Source: Hymenoscyphus infarciens
Taxonomy: Eukaryota; Ascomycota; Leotiomycetes; Helotiales; Helotiaceae
Length of the DNA stretch: 64,000 nucleotides
Direction: 5' to 3'
NCBI GenBank assembly: GCA_001414345.1
Contig: LLCB01000016.1
Span: 124,001-188,000, forward strand
The translations under genes and the position numbers were made by a program. The number at the start of each line of letters is the position of its first letter. Within the stretch, counting starts at the first letter, position 1. Positions 38,992 to 50,137 of this stretch are shown here, piece by piece. The notes beneath the pieces were generated by a model. It was not told the origin of the DNA. It saw only the letters and a program-made list of their open reading frames with translations, and did not search any database.

Positions 38992-39189
38992 AATGAAATA
39001 AAGATATCTAAAGCCTGAAGCCGTAAGTGATGTCCAAGAGCTGGAAGCAAATCGTGCGATTGGATTTGCATGCGGAGAGGAGAGTAATACATATTTCAAT
39101 AGACAACAAACTGAAATCCCCTGTTCTGCAAACATCTTCATCGACTTTCAAGGAAATATGAAACCCATATGGGTAGAAGTCACCACAGA

Positions 39190-40295
39190 TCAATGATTCC
39201 TCTGGACCTCGTATTTCCAAACGTCCTTCGCAAACTCTCCCCCATTTTCCAAAAGTTCCATGAACCTCTCATCTGCAGTCAAAGTGACAGTATTGTCAAC
39301 TATATACAGACAGACCAAATCTCTCAAAAGTCCAATGCCATTTCCGCCTTCTGAACCTTGTCCTTCTTCGGCATATGCAAAGTTCGCGAGATCAACGATA
39401 TCGCCCAAATTATCGGAGTCAAGTTGGAAGACGCTCAGTGTTTTGTGAAGTTTGAAAAGCGCAAGAGATTTAAGAGAGTCGACCATACGGTAGTCGGCGA
39501 GAGTGTAAAGCTGGGCATGGCTGAGAAGGATGTTGGAGTAACTATGCTGCTTGAGAAATTTGCTTGGAGGCTCGCAAGAATCAAGAAAGTTGGTGCGTGG
39601 TGTTGTGTGCTTGTAGGAAAGTTTTGCAAAAGTATTTCTTGGCTTGGGAACTGGTTGCTCTTCGTAAATGGGAGCCACCGGCTCTGGAATGGCCATGGGA
39701 TCGTCCGGCTCTGGAATGGTTATGGGATCGTTAAGACCGAACGTAGAGTCCACTTTGCCTTTTTTCTTCTTCTTGCTTCTATAGGTGCTTGTGCCAAAGC
39801 TTCCCCAACCATCATCAGCTACTGGCACTGAGTCATCAACTTCTACTGGCGCCGAGAAGGTAGAAACGGCCTGTGTTGGTTGAACTTTTATTGGTACTCC
39901 TATCACTTGTTCTCGTGCCTTTGTCGCTGGCTTCTCGATTATTTCTGGCTCTGGAATAGAATAATCCCCCGTATATGCGAATTGAGAAAAATGCTCGAAG
40001 GTCTGCTTGCTAACATCCTTCCAAGTTGTACAACCATCGTTTGCTTCGACAAGCTCACCGGTCAATAGGGCTCGGAGGCTTTCGGATAATTGAGCAATGG
40101 CCTCTTCATGAACTGTGAATTCAGTTGGCCTTTCTTCTACATCCTCTCCGACGATAAATTTGAAGGTTCGCGAATTGATAATCCTTCAATGAGAGACGAC
40201 ACATTAGCAGAAATCATCAAGGGCAATTGGAGATTTTGAGGAGCGAATCCCTTGAATTGAGGGGAATTAACATACTCGGCCCATGAGGCTGGCAT
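39190..40295 (-). CDS. BTB/POZ domain protein
   Basis: Two exons: 40,295-40,276 (ATG plus 20 nt) and 40,183-39,190, with a 92-bp intron (GTATGT donor, GCTAAT branch point, AAG acceptor); 337 residues. Residues ~11-82 resemble the fungal BTB/POZ fold: S-R-T-F-K-F-I-V-G, F-T-V-H-E near 29-33, then F-S-Q-F-A-Y-T-G-D-Y near 72-81. The middle is low-complexity and Pro/Glu-rich, with a basic K-K-K-K-K-G-K patch at 144-150 (possible nuclear signal). The C-terminal third is helical, with a L-Y-x-L-A-D-Y motif seen in fungal BTB proteins. The short first exon is inferred: the BTB frame has a stop just upstream of the exon-2 start, and this splice restores both frame and start codon. BTB proteins mediate protein-protein contacts and can be adaptors for cullin ligases; the partner here is unknown. 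Confidence 0.75.
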
Positions 40296-40478
40296 TATTT
40301 ATAGGCCTAATTATGTAACTCCAATATCAAGAGAATGGCAATAGAATGTTCCTCAAAGATGTCATGAAACTAAAAGACGAAGTTACATCCGACAGAAAGA
40401 AAGAAAGACATTGTGGGAATTTGTTTGCTCTTAAATCAAGATGGCTGGGAAGCAGTAGCTGTGTTGGCGTTGTATATG

Positions 40479-41127
40479 TAGGTCTGCACAACGAATAAAA
40501 GCTAGGAATATATTCAGAATATTCACGATTTTCCACGGATAAACTACCCTTCGAATTATTCAAGAATAAGGAGCGTTTGGGGTGTAAATAGCAGTCGTTT
40601 ATTCATGAATATTCTATATTCTCCACCCTTTTAAAAATCCCTTAAAATTATCCGCTTTAGTCGCTTTCGTCATCTCGATTAGGCTACGCCGGGGCGTTTC
40701 TAGGCTAAAAAGTGGATAAATTATTAAATGATTGCTTTCAACGTCGAAACCTTAGTTTAAAGGTCACGTATATAATGTTTTAGAAAGTGGGGTGTTATAT
40801 AATACCCTTTGACATAACACCCTATTTCACATGATATAAGTGATAAAGAGTAGGGACGACAGTAATCTATTAATAACAATTAAAAGTAAGTGAATTTATA
40901 GTTTAGTTATATTTAAATATATATATAAAAAGGGAGTAAAATTCAACTTATATAAACCCTCTATACTAAGACCTAGAGGGCGGATATTAAGCTTAATAAA
41001 TAGAAACTATTCGTAATATATTTATTTAAGCTCTTATCGCTTAAATAATCGCTCGAATACTATATATTTATTTAATATTTATGATGAATAATTAATATTT
41101 TATTCATCTATTCGTTGTGCAGACCTA
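40479..41127. mobile_element. MITE-like inverted-repeat element with TA duplication
   Basis: A 645-bp element (40,481-41,125) with perfect 17-bp terminal inverted repeats (ggtctgcacaacgaata) flanked by TA on both sides. This is the signature of Tc1/mariner-type or similar transposition. No transposase frame is present. The flanks (tgtatatg before, tgcatataca after) are themselves palindromic, extending the apparent inverted repeat. Inside is a smaller imperfect inverted repeat (gggtgttat / ataacaccc near 40,792-40,832) and an AT-rich right half. It is located 184 bp upstream of the BTB gene start. Confidence 0.8.
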
Positions 41128-41484
41128 TGCATATACATGTCCTTTCGGGTAGGTTCGCGGTGGACATTAAAAGTGGCAGGAAATAATCAGTGTTCGTACT
41201 TTCTATCTAGGTCTCGTTCCAATTTTCTAGAGTATTTTGTTTCGTTACCCTGGAGACTTGGAATAATTCAGATTATTGATCGTGGTCTTATAAAACAATC
41301 GAAGTTCATTGTGTTGAGGTATTGAGATAATGTCAAGTGGTATAGCTATTTACTGCCGCTTTTAACGTCCAAATGAAGGTGGGATTGGTGTAACCATCAC
41401 AACCCCGCACCTAGTAGGAAGTAAGTTAATCAAAGAAAAGGGTATACGGGGATAGAGAAGAGAAGTTTAGCTAAAGTAGTAAAT

Positions 41485-41530
<46 letters not shown>

Positions 41531-41693
41531 TTTATCTAGAAATAATAAGAAGAATATAATATAAGAGTTAAGTAATAAGTAGTAAAGATATAATAGTATA
41601 AAGATAATACTAAGAGAGTGATATTACTACTATATACGTAATACTTATTATCGCTCTCTATTCTTTAAGTAGCTAGTTACTATAGTTAAGACT
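41128..41693. other. Gene-free spacer with CT microsatellite
   Basis: The first ~300 bp have ordinary composition and may be the original intergenic region displaced by the MITE. A 62-codon open frame there shows no family resemblance. A (CT)19 run occupies 41,489-41,526. AT-rich sequence follows up to the LTR element. Confidence 0.6.
41489..41526. repeat. (CT)19 microsatellite
   Basis: 38 bp of uninterrupted CT. Confidence 0.98.
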
Positions 41694-41698
41694 ATCTA

Positions 41699-42032
41699 TA
41701 TAATAGTACGAAATATATACTATAGAAGAAGAGGTATATAAGAGTATGTTTAAGACTAAATAATATATATAAATACTAGGTACTAATACGAAAGAAAAGG
41801 AAAAACTATCCCTTTCTAACTCTAGGAGTAGGCTACTATATATAAGAGGTTTAGACTATATAAAAGAGTCTAAAACCGACTAATATTAGACGTTAGCTAA
41901 TATAAAAGCCTGAATCTATATAACCTTCTTAAAATAGATAATATAAGATAATAGTAGCTGAAATAATAATCTATAGCTAAAACCTTATATATAGTAGATA
42001 CTACTAGCTATCTAGAATAGTATGCTATTATA
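41699..42032 (-). repeat. 3' LTR of the non-autonomous element
   Basis: 334 bp, same length as its partner at 44,090-44,423 and differing mainly by transitions. It adjoins the purine tract on its inner side. Confidence 0.88.
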
Positions 42033-44089
42033 TCTCTCTCTCTTAAAAAAGACTTATCTTAAGTCTTCTATTACTTTTCGTTTAAGGTCGAATTAGAATA
42101 GTATAAGTTATTATATTAGTCGTATTTGTTAATTTTGTCGTAAACGAGAAGATAGATTAGTCGATACTGAATTGTATTTATTAATACTTATAAAGAGACT
42201 TCGTTTCTAATCCTTTAATATTAAGATAAGCGTTCGCTAAAAGAGTATAGTCTAATCTATCTAGTAGTTAGAGAAAGTTTAAAGTAAAATTAGAAAAAGT
42301 TTAAAGTAGAGTTAGAGGCGAATATTAAGAGATAACGTTATAGATAATAGTAATAACTTAGTTAAGAGCTTACTTCGAGAGCGTACTAACTCGTATCTAA
42401 TTCGAGTTTAAATGAAAAAAGAACTTAGAAGTAAAAAGAAAGTAAAGAATATAAGACTCTATACTAGAGTCGGTAGAGTTTTAGCTAGTTAAAAGAGTTT
42501 ATTACTAAATATTAAAAACGTTATCTGAAGTTTAGAATAATAAAAGAAGTAGTTTTAGCTAATTAAAAACAAAGTTATTACTAAAAGTTATTATATTACC
42601 TTATTCCTTTTAGAGGTATTTAAGGACTTAATTATTATCTTTCGATTCCGATTCTACTTTAGAAGTAGTAGAAGATTCGTTGTTAGATTATAGAGAGTTT
42701 AGAGCTAAATCGGATAAGAAGAGAGAAGTGTTTTAAACTAAAGTACGTAATTTAGCGTTTTAACGTATCTCCTTATCTAAAGCTAAAAGATTAGCTACTA
42801 TTTTAATAAAGTTATAGTTCTATTATCTCTTTCTTAAAGTAGCTAAGTTTTAGAGCTATAGTATAATCTTATTCTATATTTAAAAGAACTATTCTAATTC
42901 TAGTATACCTCTAAGTATAGCTATACTTAAAAAGCAACTCTTAAAATTAGTAAAAGTTTCTTTAGTATTATCTTCTCCTTCTATTTATAAGGCTACGAAA
43001 GTATTCTAAGTATTCTCTATTTTATAACTAGTTAAAAAGTAGGTATCTAAAAGAGTAACTATATCTTCTTAATCTTTAAAAGTATTCTAAACCGAGTCTA
43101 ACTTATATCTAGGCTCTAGGTAGTTCCTAGCTAGTCTAGTTATTATACTCTAAATAAGAGCTTTACGTATTAGAGGTAAACTATAGTAGTTAGTATTTAT
43201 ATAGAGTCTATCTTATACTAATATCTTCTATTATTAGTAGGTAAGTAAAATGCTATTATCTAAAGGTTCGATCTTTTTAGTTATCTTACTTTTTTATTAA
43301 GAGGTATTTAAAGTAGCTTTAGTACTATATTAGGTAGAGGTGGAATATTAGAAAGTATTAGAGGTAGCTATCTATAGCTGAAAGAGATATAAATTCAAGC
43401 TTAGAAGTAGAAGAGAGTTAGATTAGAAAGAGTTTAGAGATAAAGCGATCTATTAACTTTAAAATATAAGCTCGCTTACTCTCTTTTCTAGCTTAGCTAG
43501 CCGATTCTTTGTTTCTTAATTTTCTACTTCTATAACCGACTATATCTAGTTTATATTTAAGAAGTCTTACTTATCTTTATTCTTTTATTAAGATCTTCTA
43601 TATCTTAGTATATAAATATTATTTAGGCGGCTTTTAGAAAGGTGTTTATTACTTAACGCCTCGTAGTAGAGCTAGTTTAGAGAGATCTAAGATCTCTTAG
43701 AAATTCGATATAATATCGATTTTAGAGAGAGAGAGAGTAAGAGCAGATTTAGAAGCCTTTACGATGACTTTTAGTAATAGTCGACTTATTCACTAAATCT
43801 ATATATAGTAGTCTCTATACTTAAAGAGTTATTAGAAGCCTCTAGAGTACTTAGTATATTCCTACTTTCTTAATATATAAAACACGATTTTTACTAGCTA
43901 TCTAAAACCGATACTAAACTCTAATATTACTAGCTATCTAAGTAGTCTCCGATTACCTAGCTATTTAAGAAGTCGCTATAACTAATCTAATTCTAGGCTA
44001 AGTCGAATTCGAAATAAAATATATAGTAAATATACTTAAAAGAGATATTATAAATACTATTACTAGCGAAGAAGAGTTTTTCCTTTTTA

Positions 44090-44423
44090 TATAATAGTAC
44101 GAAATATACACTATAAGAGAAGAGGTATAAAGGAGTATATTTAAGACTAAATAATATATATAAATACTAGACACTAATATAAAAGAAAAGAAAAAACTAT
44201 CTCTCTCTAACTCTAGAAGTAGACTACTATATATAAGAGGTTTAGACTATATAAAAGAGTCTAAAACTAACTAACGTTAGACGTCGGCTAATATAAAAGC
44301 CTAAACCTACGTAACCTTTCTAAAACAGATAATATAAGATAATAGTAGCTAAAATAATAATCTATAGCTAAAACCTTATATATAGCAGATACTACTAGCT
44401 ATCTAGAATAGTATACTATTATA
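44090..44423 (-). repeat. 5' LTR of the non-autonomous element
   Basis: 334 bp. Its promoter-distal part shares the tagtacctagtatttatatat-type block with the LTR at 53,326-53,666, which shows common ancestry. Confidence 0.88.
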
Positions 44424-44428
44424 ATCTA

Positions 44429-45840
44429 TTCTTAATATAGAAAGAGACAAAAAAGAAGAAAAAGAGCGAGAGAATTTAATTTTTATCTTTTTTACTTATA
44501 GAAAGTAATATTTTATAAGTTATAATTTACGATTTACGATTTAGTTATTTTTAGACTTTTGTAGATTCTAGATACTATAGAGATAGACTAGTAGATTCTC
44601 TAGTAAAGTGATTATTATATTTAATTCTAATATAAATAAGTGATTTTAATAAACATATACTTATTTTCCGTTAAAAGAGCTATAATAATAATTCTTCTCT
44701 ATTCAAAGATTTATTTTATAAAGAAGACTACTCTTAGTAATATTCTCTAATAATATACTATTAAATTATATTATAAAACCTAGATCTTCTATTTTTAATA
44801 CTCTAACTTAATTATCTTATACTACTTAAGTAGTTAATATATAAAGTATAACTATTTCTTTTAATAATAACTTACTAATCTTAAATCTATAATATATCTC
44901 TTTTATCTTTTAATTCTCTATTTTATTATATTAACTACGTCTAATATTAAAATTATAACCTTTAACTCTACTTTCTTATAATATCTATTTAAATAAACTC
45001 TTTGAAAAAAATAAAATTATCTATATATAAAGAGAAAATAACTAAGAGCTTATTTAGCTCGTATAAATTATTTAAATAAATATATAGATATCTAATAAGA
45101 TACTCTAGATAATAACTACGTATAAGTTAGTATATATTATTAATTATTTCTTAATATTTAAGTTATCGTTTAGCTTATAGTATATATATTAGTATATATT
45201 TATATATTTGAAATTTATAACCTAGGTAGTATTATAAAACTAGTAGATAAGAAGAGATATATATAAACTTTTAAAGATTTATATCTCTAGAGATCTAACT
45301 CTTTTTTTTATAATATATATCTTATTTATATATATACTAAGATATACGAGGTTAAACGAGGGATTTATATCACTTTTAAATATATATACTAAACACTAGT
45401 ATATATATCGAATTAGTATATATATATATATATATTATCTTATGTTTTTTAGTAGTATATATCCTAGATATATACGAGCTAAACAGGCTCTAAAGTTCAG
45501 CTATATATCAAAATACTCTCTTTTATCAAATATTTATTCAAAGCGGAAAAAACAGCTAACCTCAAAATATCACCTCAAAATTCAAACAACTAACATCTTT
45601 AATTTAAGTAACAAGAAGTAAATTTAGTTCAAAGTATAATATCTGCCAAGCGCTGCAGACCTCCTAAACCTCTCTATTTCCCACCTCACCATATATGTTA
45701 TATGCCAAAAAAAGATCAAATAGATAGGTAGGTCTAAAAAATGGAAAAACCATGCAAGTATATACCTACCTACAAACCAAACTCCAAAACACCTCGCTAT
45801 ATGCATCCAAAGTCAAACCTAGCCATCCACCAAAAAAGTT
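44429..45840. other. AT-rich relic and 3' flank of SRP54
   Basis: To about 45.5 kb this is RIP-like AT-rich sequence without a gene, including an (AT)n run at about 45,417-45,436. The last ~300 bp regain normal composition and should contain the 3' untranslated region of SRP54. Confidence 0.65.
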
Positions 45841-47477
45841 TTACCTCCTCCCCCTCCCAGCCCCAGCCCCAGCACCACCCATACCCGGCATACCCCCCAT
45901 CATCCCCCCCATCTGCTTCATCATAGCCTGCATGTCCATACCCCCCGGCATACCTCCTGCACCACCCGCACCCCCACCACCAAACATCTTCATAAGACTC
46001 CCCATATCGGGCATCCCACCCCCAGCGCCTCCAGCACCACCCATACTAGCAAGCCGTTTCTGCATAGCAGCCATCTGCTGCTGTTTATTCCCGCCTCCCA
46101 TGGCCCCTTGGGCTTTCTGAAGATTCTTCATATTACCCCCCATCTTCTTCGCCATGCCCGCCATCATCTTATGTTGGGTGAGTAGATCCTCGATCTCTCT
46201 TACGCTGGTACCAGATCCGCACGCGATGCGGGTCATACGCGTAGGTTGCTCAATGAACATCTTCCCATCGCTGTCTAATTCTTTCGCGGTCATGGAATCA
46301 CAGATGTAAATCATGCGTTTGAGTTTCATACTACCTTCTTCGTCGTCCATTCCTTGCATCATGCCGGACATACCCGGGATCATACCAGCCATTTTGGAGA
46401 GGGGGCCCATTTTCATGATGTTGGATAATTGGTCTCGAAGGTCGCGGACGGTGAAGACTCCTTCGGCGATGTGCTTCATGGTGTCTTTTTGGTCGAGTTT
46501 GAGGGATTGTACGTGTTCCACTAGACCTTGCATATCTCCCATTCCGAGGAGTTTCGAGACAAATTGTTGGGGAGCGAATTTTTCCAGGTCCAGCATGTGT
46601 TCTCCTGTACCGATGAAGACGATTGGGGTATGTGTAGCAGCGACTGCTGAAATAGCACCGCCTCCACTTGCGTGTCCATCGGTTTTGGTGATGATAATAG
46701 CTCCGAAATCAGCGGTCTCTTTGAATGCCTTACTCTGTGCCTCGGCTTGTTGTCCAATACTGGCATCCAAAACCATGATGGTTTGATCGGGCTTCACAGC
46801 CGTCTGGATATCCACCATCTCCTGGAAAAGGGCATCTTCTTGTCGATGTCGTCCACTGGTATCAACGATAATAATATCAAACTTCTCCTTCTTGAACTTC
46901 TCCACACCCTCCTTTGCTACCACCGCCGGATCCGTTTGTGTGAGTGAACCGTAATATGGAATCTTCGCTTTGGTAGCATTTTGTTTCAATTGATCAAAAG
47001 CACCAGCACGGAAGGTATCCGCGCAAACCAAACAAGCCTTGAATCCCCTCGACTGATAGTGCCTCGCCAATTTCGTACATGTTGTTGTTTTTCCTGCTCC
47101 CTGCAAACCAACGAACATGATAACATTTGGTTTTCCTTTCTTTGGTTTGAATGGTTCCGCATGAGGATCTACCAGCTTGACCAATTCATCGTATACCGTT
47201 TTCTGAATAAGTCGTTTCTTGTTTACCGCCGGCGCAAGCTCCTTGAAATTGACAGAGGATTTAATTGATTTTCGTAAATTTCCGACGAGACGGACGTTTA
47301 CATCGGCTTCGAGGAGTGCGGAGCAGATCTCCTTGATCATACCGTCGAATGCCTGCAATGTGTTAGCAACTTGGCATTTCAGCTGCCCAAACCACCAACC
47401 TTCTCATCGAGATTACTCGACCTCGTCAGGTCACTGACGGCGGAATTGATGCGCCGTCCAAGATCTTGAAGAACCAT
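45841..47477 (-). CDS. SRP54: Signal recognition particle 54 kDa subunit (SRP54)
   Basis: Two exons (47,477-47,400 and 47,352-45,841; 47-bp intron with GTTGGT donor and CAG acceptor) encode 529 residues, close to known eukaryotic SRP54 lengths. The N-terminal helical domain begins [10 protein letters not shown]. The GTPase domain has the P-loop G-L-Q-G-A-G-K-T-T at 108-116, D-T-S-G-R at 190-194 and T-K-T-D-G at 248-252. The methionine-rich M domain (~315-460) holds the signal-peptide groove and 7SL RNA contact. The C-terminal tail is a Gly/Met-rich low-complexity stretch ending R-G-R-R. The protein binds signal sequences on ribosomes and docks to the SRP receptor in GTP-bound form. It is divergent from RRP15, with 208 bp between start codons. 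Confidence 0.97.
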
Positions 47478-47685
47478 GATGTGCGATGTTGTAAAGAAAG
47501 GTAGGGGTGAGGTCTGTTTCCGTGGTGGCCAAAAGAGTCAATGTGGGATGGGGACGCGGGGTTTAGCGCGCGGAACGGAAGAACCTGCCCCGAGACCTGT
47601 AAATTTATTTTCTCCTCCAGCTTGCGATAAGATTGTGAGAAGACATCCGACATTCGCGACCCTCACGAAAACCACAAACAACACA
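47478..47685. promoter_or_regulatory. Bidirectional promoter of SRP54 and RRP15
   Basis: 208 bp separate the two start codons, so both leaders and core promoters must lie here. The tetranucleotide CATG at 47,475-47,478 gives the SRP54 start on the minus strand and, shifted by one base, an ATG on the plus strand that opens in frame with RRP15. Confidence 0.7.
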
Positions 47686-48567
47686 ATGGCAGGCGGATAC
47701 TCCAAGAAGCGCAAGGCGGACGAGGGAATGAAGGGGAAGCCAAAAAAGCTCATCAAGAAATTCAAGAAGCAAACCGATTACCACAGCGATTCATCAGAAG
47801 ACGAGGCGGAGGCAGCACCACAACAAGAGTTCAAGGCAGTCAGCTTACAAGATTCCGACAATGAAGAGCTCGACACAGCAGACATCATCACAGGCGACGT
47901 TTCCGATCCAGAGGAGGAGGCCACAGTTGGAGACCTTGCAGAGGAAGAAGTCACAGATGGATCGAATTCAGATTCCGAAGGGGACGACGACGAAGAAGAC
48001 TCAGATACCAATTCCAACCCAAACCTAATACGAAAACGCAAACGAAATGACCCCGAAGCATTCGCAACGTCCATGTCCAAGATTCTCGGCTCGAAACTAG
48101 CGACGAGTAAACGCGCGGATCCGGTTCTTTCGAGGAGTGTGGCGGCCATTGAGACGAGTAAGGAAATTGTCGACCAGGCATTGGAGAAGAAGGCGAAGAA
48201 TAAGATGAAGGACGATAAACGAGTTGCTTTGGAGAAGGGGAGAGTGAAGGATGTTTTGGGCGCGAGTACGGCTTTTGATGCTGCGAATGGATATGGAGAG
48301 GTGGGAGCACAACCAAGTATGCAGGAAACGATGGAATTGGAGAAGCGACTACGGAAAACAGCACAGCGGGGCGTGGTGAAGCTCTTTAATGCAGTGAGAG
48401 CGGCGCAGGTTAAAGGAGAAGAGGCAGCGAGAGATGCTCGAGTGAAAGGACTTGTCGGTCATGGAAGAAGGGAGGAGAAGATTAATGAGATGAGCAAAAA
48501 GGGATTCCTGGAGTTGATTGCTGGCGGGGGTGGCGGTCTCAAGGCCGGCGGGGTAGAAGAAGCATGA
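47686..48567 (+). CDS. RRP15: Rrp15-like ribosome biogenesis protein
   Basis: An uninterrupted frame of 293 residues. The N-terminus is basic (M-A-G-G-Y-S-K-K-R-K) followed by a long acidic Ser/Asp/Glu stretch (~residues 38-105). The Rrp15 domain (~115-245) begins with the conserved N-D-P-E-A-F-A-T-S-M-S-K-I-L block and includes A-Q-R-G-V-V-K-L-F-N-A-V. The family is nucleolar and needed for 27S pre-rRNA processing and 60S subunit assembly. The frame is open 70 codons upstream to an ATG at 47,476. I chose 47,686 because its context is good (acacaATGG) and the extension would start inside the SRP54 start codon. It converges on the ferredoxin gene downstream. Confidence 0.93.
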   Translation: MAGGYSKKRKADEGMKGKPKKLIKKFKKQTDYHSDSSEDEAEAAPQQEFKAVSLQDSDNEELDTADIITGDVSDPEEEATVGDLAEEEVTDGSNSDSEGDDDEEDSDTNSNPNLIRKRKRNDPEAFATSMSKILGSKLATSKRADPVLSRSVAAIETSKEIVDQALEKKAKNKMKDDKRVALEKGRVKDVLGASTAFDAANGYGEVGAQPSMQETMELEKRLRKTAQRGVVKLFNAVRAAQVKGEEAARDARVKGLVGHGRREEKINEMSKKGFLELIAGGGGGLKAGGVEEA

Positions 48568-48891
48568 ATAAACAAACAGCGTTTATGTTGAATTTTATAT
48601 TTTCATGGAGTGAAGAATCATGACTGACTGATCCGACAGCACCAAGATCTGCTGCCACTAGCTTCAGACGAACCTCTAGACATTCCCAGACGCCAGGTTA
48701 TATAGTACAGATTGGGCGTGGAAGTAGATACCCGCAGAAAATTATGCGTTGTAGCCCAGCGAGTCATCAAATATCCTCCAAAAACTTGCGCCAGACCAAA
48801 ATGCTTTGTCATGAAAACCAAAACCTCCCAATTGCTGAAATGACTTGAAAAAAGTGTCCCTGATATCAGGGTTTTCAGTGGCCACCATCTC
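48568..48891. other. Convergent 3' region between RRP15 and the ferredoxin gene
   Basis: 324 bp between stop codons of genes on opposite strands. It should hold both 3' untranslated regions; aatgaatttta-type A/T motifs follow the RRP15 stop. No further gene is seen. Confidence 0.5.
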
Positions 48892-49573
48892 TCACTTGAA
48901 GTTTCCGGCTTGCATGTTTCTTGTGGCGTTTGGTAGCTTGACACGAATGCCGTCGAGCTTCTTGGTCATCTCGATTTGGCAACCCAATCGCGATGTTTCC
49001 TGCAGGCCAAAAGCGAGGTCCAACATGTCGTTCTCGTCATCGTCGGCTTCTGGAATTCGATCGTACATTTCCTCGCCTAGGACAATAATGTGGCAGGTAG
49101 AGCAAGCGCAAGATCCTTCGCAAGCACCTAGTATTCTTCTTAGTTTTGATTCGATTGTGGCAACATAGTAAGATGCATACCTTCCATCTCAATATCATGA
49201 GTCTGCGCAATGTGCAAAATATTGTCACCCTCAGCACATGGAACTGTGTAATCTTCCTCGCCATCCTTTACGAAAGTAATGTATAATCTATCTGGGGTTA
49301 GCGGTGGTCTTCAACTTCGAATGGGCCTATATACTCCTCCCCCTTTGGTGGTGGCGCAAGGTGAGTGTGCTTGGTGGCGGCAGTAGCAGAGAAGGATCGA
49401 TTAATTGCTGGTAGCAAGGTATTCTGGGTAGTACTGGCAGCGGATAGGCGGGGTAGGGAGTAAGCTTTGAACGAAATGGGGCGGGCACCAGAGAGGATAG
49501 ATGCTCTTGCAGAGGGTTTGACGAGATTGCTAGAAGCTGTTCTGGCAATTGTTGAAGATCTGAGTGCGAACAT
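48892..49573 (-). CDS. YAH1: Mitochondrial [2Fe-2S] ferredoxin (adrenodoxin/Yah1 type)
   Basis: Three exons (49,573-49,335; 49,287-49,181; 49,127-48,892) give 193 residues; introns are 47 bp (GTATAT...GCTAAC...TAG) and 53 bp (GTATGC...TAG). The first ~65 residues are Arg/Ser/Ala-rich without acidic residues, a mitochondrial presequence. The ferredoxin domain (~81-190) opens L-Y-I-T-F-V-K-D-G and has the cluster ligands C118, C124, C127 ([11 protein letters not shown]) and C165 (L-G-C-Q), the adrenodoxin C-X5-C-X2-C-X37-C spacing. [14 protein letters not shown] (144-157) is the acidic partner-docking helix of this family. It carries electrons for mitochondrial Fe-S cluster assembly and heme A / coenzyme Q synthesis. 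The first intron is proposed because it alone joins both frames into the canonical G-E-E-L-Y-I-T-F; its acceptor TAG lies 4 bp past a CAG that would create a stop. Confidence 0.94.
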
Positions 49574-50137
49574 GCTGGCGGCTCAAGGAGGAAGTGAGTG
49601 GCAAGAGTGGTTGGGGCGTTGCTCTCTGCACGAGCTTGGAGGGGAGAGTCGGTTGGAAGTTGCGGATGGGGAGAGGAGGAGAGCTCGCAGCCTTGTGTGG
49701 ATGGAAGAAGAGGGTGAAGAAGAGGTTGGGAAGTGTTGGACAGACTTCACTCCTGGACAGAGAAAGTGGCCATAGTATAGTCCTCCGTCAATGCTCGTAA
49801 GGTCTAGATTAGATATACTAGATAATAGAGGTGAGAATGCGACAGAGGGATTGGAAATGCAAATACTAGTACAAATGCCTGTTGGCGGCACATAAAAATG
49901 ATATCCCGATATCTCCTTCCAAAACTATGCTCTTCGTTGATTGGTGAGCCTTTTCATGCAGCGGGCAGACTAGAATCCCTGCAAAGATCTGGGTCAAGCC
50001 TTGAAAGCGTCACGGCATTGCATTGTCAATACCCTCATTGAAATCTTGGCTACTCGTACACAGCACCAGCACTAACCTAACGTCTCCAGCGTCTCCAACA
50101 CCTCTGCATACCAGATTTCAATGCAACACACACCATC
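49574..50137. promoter_or_regulatory. Shared promoter region of the ferredoxin and UGO1-like genes
   Basis: 564 bp between the divergent start codons. Open frames here are short and unconvincing. The last ~100 bases before the UGO1-like start are C/A-rich, like a fungal leader. Confidence 0.5.

Larger units (their letters stand above)
41694..44428 (-). mobile_element. Short, complete, non-autonomous LTR element related to the Gypsy family
   Basis: Two 334-bp LTRs (41,699-42,032 and 44,090-44,423) lie inside a perfect 5-bp duplication, atcta (41,694-41,698 and 44,424-44,428). Read on the minus strand, the LTR starts tataatagcata and ends cgtactattata, like the Gypsy LTR of copy 1. The purine tract appears as tctctctctctt at 42,033-42,044, next to the 3' LTR, fixing minus orientation. 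The leader next to the 5' LTR (44,089 downward) matches the leader of both Gypsy copies for several hundred bases. The interior is only 2,057 bp. I see a gag-like start but no reverse transcriptase or integrase, and pol would not fit. It therefore probably moved using the enzymes of its full-length relative. Less CG-depleted than the 1-30 kb block, but full of stops. Confidence 0.88.

Noticed and set aside
39358..39831. 157-codon plus-strand frame opposite the BTB gene
   Set aside because: Lies wholly antisense to the BTB exon 2 and shows no recognisable motif.
40327..40563. 78-codon minus-strand frame overlapping the MITE left end
   Set aside because: Crosses a transposon terminus and has no family resemblance.
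41137..41325. 62-codon plus-strand frame right of the MITE
   Set aside because: Short, no domain, no splice partner seen; probably chance.
43240..43300. B-box-like ggttcgat suggesting a tRNA
   Set aside because: No matching A box or cloverleaf stems in the flanking sequence; lies inside the dead LTR element.
46313..46786. Long open frames on the plus strand opposite SRP54 (also at 45,752-46,120)
   Set aside because: They mirror the SRP54 coding strand and its Gly/Met-rich tail, which gives a Pro/Ile-rich antisense frame; no independent gene features.
47951..48364. Minus-strand frames opposite RRP15
   Set aside because: Ser/Pro-rich shadow of the acidic and basic tracts of RRP15.
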